Positions 61,031-64,000 of a stretch of DNA of 64,000 bases are shown piece by piece. Made by a program: the position numbers and the translations under genes. Location of the stretch: assembly GCF_018873765.1 (NCBI RefSeq), contig NC_057917.1:54181464-54245463 (forward strand), in the 5' to 3' direction. The DNA comes from Telopea speciosissima (Eukaryota; Streptophyta; Magnoliopsida; Proteales; Proteaceae). The stretch's first letter is position 1. Every line of letters starts with the position of its first letter. The notes beneath the pieces were generated by a model that saw only the letters and a list, made by a program, of their open reading frames with translations, made no database searches and was not told the DNA's origin.

Positions 61031-62880
61031 AGGAGTAGGATTGCAAGGAGAACCGAGTCTGTTGATCTCCTTGACAGTCTCTCCCTCTTCTTCCTAAAAA
61101 CTCTTCTTCTTCTCTCCCTCTCTTGTGTGGTTACTATCTACTACCTTCTGCCCTATAGTTATTGATGAAACGAAGCTAAACTAGGGCATTCTTCCACTTG
61201 TCAACTACTGTTGATGAAGATATCTACTTTGCATATAATGGTGTCGGTTTCTGGTTCTGGAGGATTTTTTCAAGTTAATAACATATGAGTTTTCTCCCTA
61301 TCCAGCCGGTGAAGTTATTGAAATTTTGAAGACTATTTGTGTTCATCTGAAGTTACACTCGATCCTAATTTGAGGATCATCTGCTGATCTGATTTTCAGG
61401 GATAAGATTTCTCTATTCAAACCTGTGGTACTCTGATTTTGGGTCAAATTTCAGACCTATTGATTCTCGAATTAGTTTTGATCCTTCAAGCTGATCAATC
61501 TAATTTTTTGGGCCATCAGTTCTCTCCCATGGGTCACTTCGATTGCAATTTCAAGTCCATACGACCTCTGATGCAGGTTCATCATAGAAATTGACTTATT
61601 TCTTCAGAAATAGGCCTAGGGTTGGGTTATATAAATGTTGGGCCTTTGTTCCCAAGGGTTTTCTATGTATTAGGCCACTTTAATGAGCCTAAACTAGGGG
61701 TACATAGGTTGCATACGGGATTAACCCAATACTTAGTTTATTTTTATGTTTTTTAATTGAATCGGTTCAAATTGGTTGCATCCAATTGGTTCAATTTAAG
61801 TGATCATGTGACTTGGTTAAGTGGTCATGTGATAACTTAAGTGGTCATGTGATGTAAGTTGGGCTGGATTAGGACTCTATAAGTCCAGCCATGTTTTGAG
61901 TCTATTTCTTTTAGTATTTTAGTTTCCGAGTTGGTTTAAGTTACCTAATAGGTTATGGATAGGGTTAGGCCATTCCTTTTTAGTGTCTAAGTCTAATTTT
62001 GAGTCTTTTATATAAGGTTGTAAAGGGGCCAAGTATTGAATACGAATTTAATTAATGAAAAAGCTTTTGTTTGCTGCCATAGTTGCTGCTCTGCTCTATT
62101 GAGTGAACCTTGTGAGTAATATCAAGGCTACCTTGTGGGTAATATCAAGGAGAAGGGATTGGTGGACTCCGATCGACTCCTTGCATCTTGTAGATCGGGA
62201 GGTCCTTCTTCTTCTGCAATCAAGCTTCCTCAACTTGCTGCTACTGCAGATCTGCGGATCCGGTGAGTTGTTTGTTAATTTAGTTATTCCCTTCATCCTC
62301 TAACCTAATCCACACCCCCCTCCATCCATCAACCCTAATTCTCCATTAAACTTGTACTCCTACCTCCACTAGGATTCCCCCATAACTCCAGATTTAGCCT
62401 TCACTTTCAAACCCTACTTCCAGCCTACATTCCCCACATCACTCCCCACACTCGACCTTAACCCTAGCCCTTAGTCTCCACTATAACCCCTCCATTCCCC
62501 CACTCCTTTAAACCTAAAAAACCTGTAACTCGATTCTACCCAACTATAGAATTTTAGAACCCTTCCAAACCCTAATATGCTTATGCCATTAAGGCCTCCT
62601 AAACCTACATATTAAAGCCATATAAGACCCATTCCCAAATTTACATCCTAAACCCTAGAATTAACCTAAAACCTAGTGCTGTCCATTCGAACCAGCAACC
62701 CCTTTTGCTAGTGATCCTGTTATCTGGCTCCTAGTAGGTCTCCTACCTATCGAGGACTACATAAACCTCCTGATATCTGCTATTTCATTATCACCCAAAT
62801 CTGGGTTTACAAGGCACTGTTTTAGAGCGTTGTTGCTGCCGGCTGCTGACTTTTTGGGGGGAACTATGTTATTACTGCCT
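61031..62880 (+). mobile_element. probable LTR and leader of a copia element
   Basis: 61614-62100 has LTR-like text: repeated 'aagtggtcatgtga' (three times at 61799-61855), TATA-like 'ttttatataagg' near 62006, then 'gaatacgaatttaattaatg'. It precedes the gag remnant at 62950-63780 in the same orientation. No primer-binding site was identified, so the LTR end is open. 62280-62700 is C/T-rich leader without a gene. Confidence 0.45.
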
Positions 62881-62949
62881 TGTTGTGTTACTACCCCTTT
62901 TTTGGTTTTTGCTTTGGATGCTCTCCTTGATTCGTATTTTACCGGAGTG

Positions 62950-63780
62950 CATGATGGCTGATCCTAAGTTACCCGTTGATAATGTCCATATTCAGATCAC
63001 TGATATTAAACTTAATGGTGTATCTAATTACATGTCATGGTCTCAAGCTGTTCATGTTTATATCCATGTCAAAGGGAAGATAAAATATCTTACTACTGAT
63101 CCTTCGTCTGCTGATTCTAAGGATACAACTGCTATCACAACATATGAAAAATGGATGTGTAAAAATTCCACTTAAAATATGGTTGTGGAACAATATGGAT
63201 CCAGCTATTGCCGCCAACATCATGTTCCATACTACTACAAAGTGGGTTTGGAATGATTTGAAGGAAAGCTTCTCTCAAGAGAAGAATATGTCCTGGGCCT
63301 AAGAACTCTATGAGAAGTTGTTCAATTTTAAACAAGGGGACAAGTCATTGAAAGAATACTTCAGCAGTTATAAGGGTATCATTGAAGAACACCAGGTTCA
63401 CCAACCCCTTGCTACTGATCTGGAACAGTTGAAGCCTCAACGGGCAGAGTTTCATGTGGCTAAATATCTGGCCGGCCCGCATCCTGACTACCAATCTGTG
63501 AAAAGTCAACTTCTTGCTGGTGAGAAAGTACCATCATTAAATGAGACATTCTCTCGTCTTCAGTGTACTGTTATTCCATCCAGTGTTGATCATTCCCCTC
63601 CTACGAGGGAAGGTTCAGCTTTTGTTGCTGGCTGAGGACAAGGTTCTACCCTCTCTGGCAAAGGCCATGGCCAATGAGAGGTCGTGGTCATGGTATAGGT
63701 GGACAGCAAATTGACAGGTCTTCTCTACAGTGTACCTTCTGCGACAGACCATATCACACTGTTGATACATGTTGGTGATG
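62950..63780 (+). pseudogene. copia gag remnant (UBN2-type) with zinc knuckle
   Basis: MADPKLPVDNVHIQITDIKL, then NGVSNYMSWSQAVHVYIHVK, GKIKYLT and TYEKWM make up the N-terminal part of copia gag. After a stop and frame change it goes on with NMDPAIAANIMFHTTTKWVW, NDLKESFSQ, ELYEKLFNFKQGDKSLKEYF and PDYQSVKSQLLAGEKVPSLN. A decayed CCHC-like C-x2-C-x4-H-x4-C (about 63730-63775) ends it. Protease, integrase and RT do not follow before the window ends. At least two stops and one frameshift: dead. Confidence 0.75.
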
Positions 63781-64000
63781 AGGACATCAGTCCACCTGAT
63801 TGAGGCTTTAGAGTTTACCAGCGGAGACGCAGGCATCAACCCTCCATGGCATCAGTGTGGGCTGATGATGAGTTTAGGGGTTATCACATTGACAGTTGAC
63901 ACCACCCAGCTGGTGGACCCCACTTCCTGGTTTTCTTTTTTTTAGTATTAGTTGTCTATTATTTTTTTAAATTTTAGTACAGCATGTATTTAGTTCTGTT
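63781..64000. other. flank of the copia remnant
   Basis: No gene seen. T-rich toward the window end. Confidence 0.35.

Overview
This is nuclear DNA from a flowering plant. The genes have spliceosomal introns of 5 to 12 kb, the coding regions belong to plant-specific families (WIP-type KASH protein, ZAT-type C2H2 repressors with an EAR motif, a UBC8/28-type E2), there is an old chloroplast ndhB insertion, and most of the rest is layered transposons typical of plants (RTE and L1 LINEs, copia pieces, hAT-like MITEs, tRNA-derived SINEs). Base use and codon use are not grass-like. The very long introns suggest a woody dicot, magnoliid or early-diverging eudicot, but that is inference; no species is claimed.

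Layout. 1-6.2 kb: repeats, including a probable copia LTR carrying a 530-bp hAT-like MITE, then the 5' flank of the first gene. 6.2-20.3 kb: a two-exon WPP-domain-interacting protein (WIP) gene on the + strand. Its single 12.2-kb intron holds a decayed RTE LINE, a MITE, a second RTE 3' fragment pair and a 1.4-kb inverted-repeat element that carries a captured HSP70 gene fragment with its intron. 20.7-23.0 kb: a related element, right behind the WIP gene, carrying an EIN3-like (EIL) start-of-gene fragment and split by a nested hAT-like MITE. 23.1-25.0 kb: an internally deleted L1 LINE (- strand). 25-28.4 kb: MITE-like repeats and the ndhB NUPT.

28.4-40.0 kb: a tandem segmental duplication. Each copy holds a four-finger ZAT-like C2H2 gene (- strand) with a ~110-bp-unit tandem array upstream. 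Copy B (36250-38076) is an intact 608-codon ORF. Copy A (30312-32148) is split into two overlapping ORFs by a net 11-bp loss. 40-48 kb: hairpin MITEs, an L1 3' fragment, copia primer-binding-site remnants and a LINE tail. 48.2-53.5 kb: a complete E2 ubiquitin-conjugating enzyme gene (- strand, 148 aa, one 4.8-kb coding intron). 54-64 kb: MITEs, SINEs, a possible last exon of an HMG-box protein near 57.9 kb (- strand), a ~1.06-kb nonautonomous DNA element with a nested SINE, and a decayed copia LTR/gag at the right end.

The genes form no operon-like unit: WIP acts at the nuclear envelope, the ZAT pair are nuclear transcriptional repressors, and the E2 works in ubiquitin transfer. The most unusual content is the pair of related gene-capturing elements around the last WIP exon and the duplicated zinc-finger locus in which one copy has been split in two.
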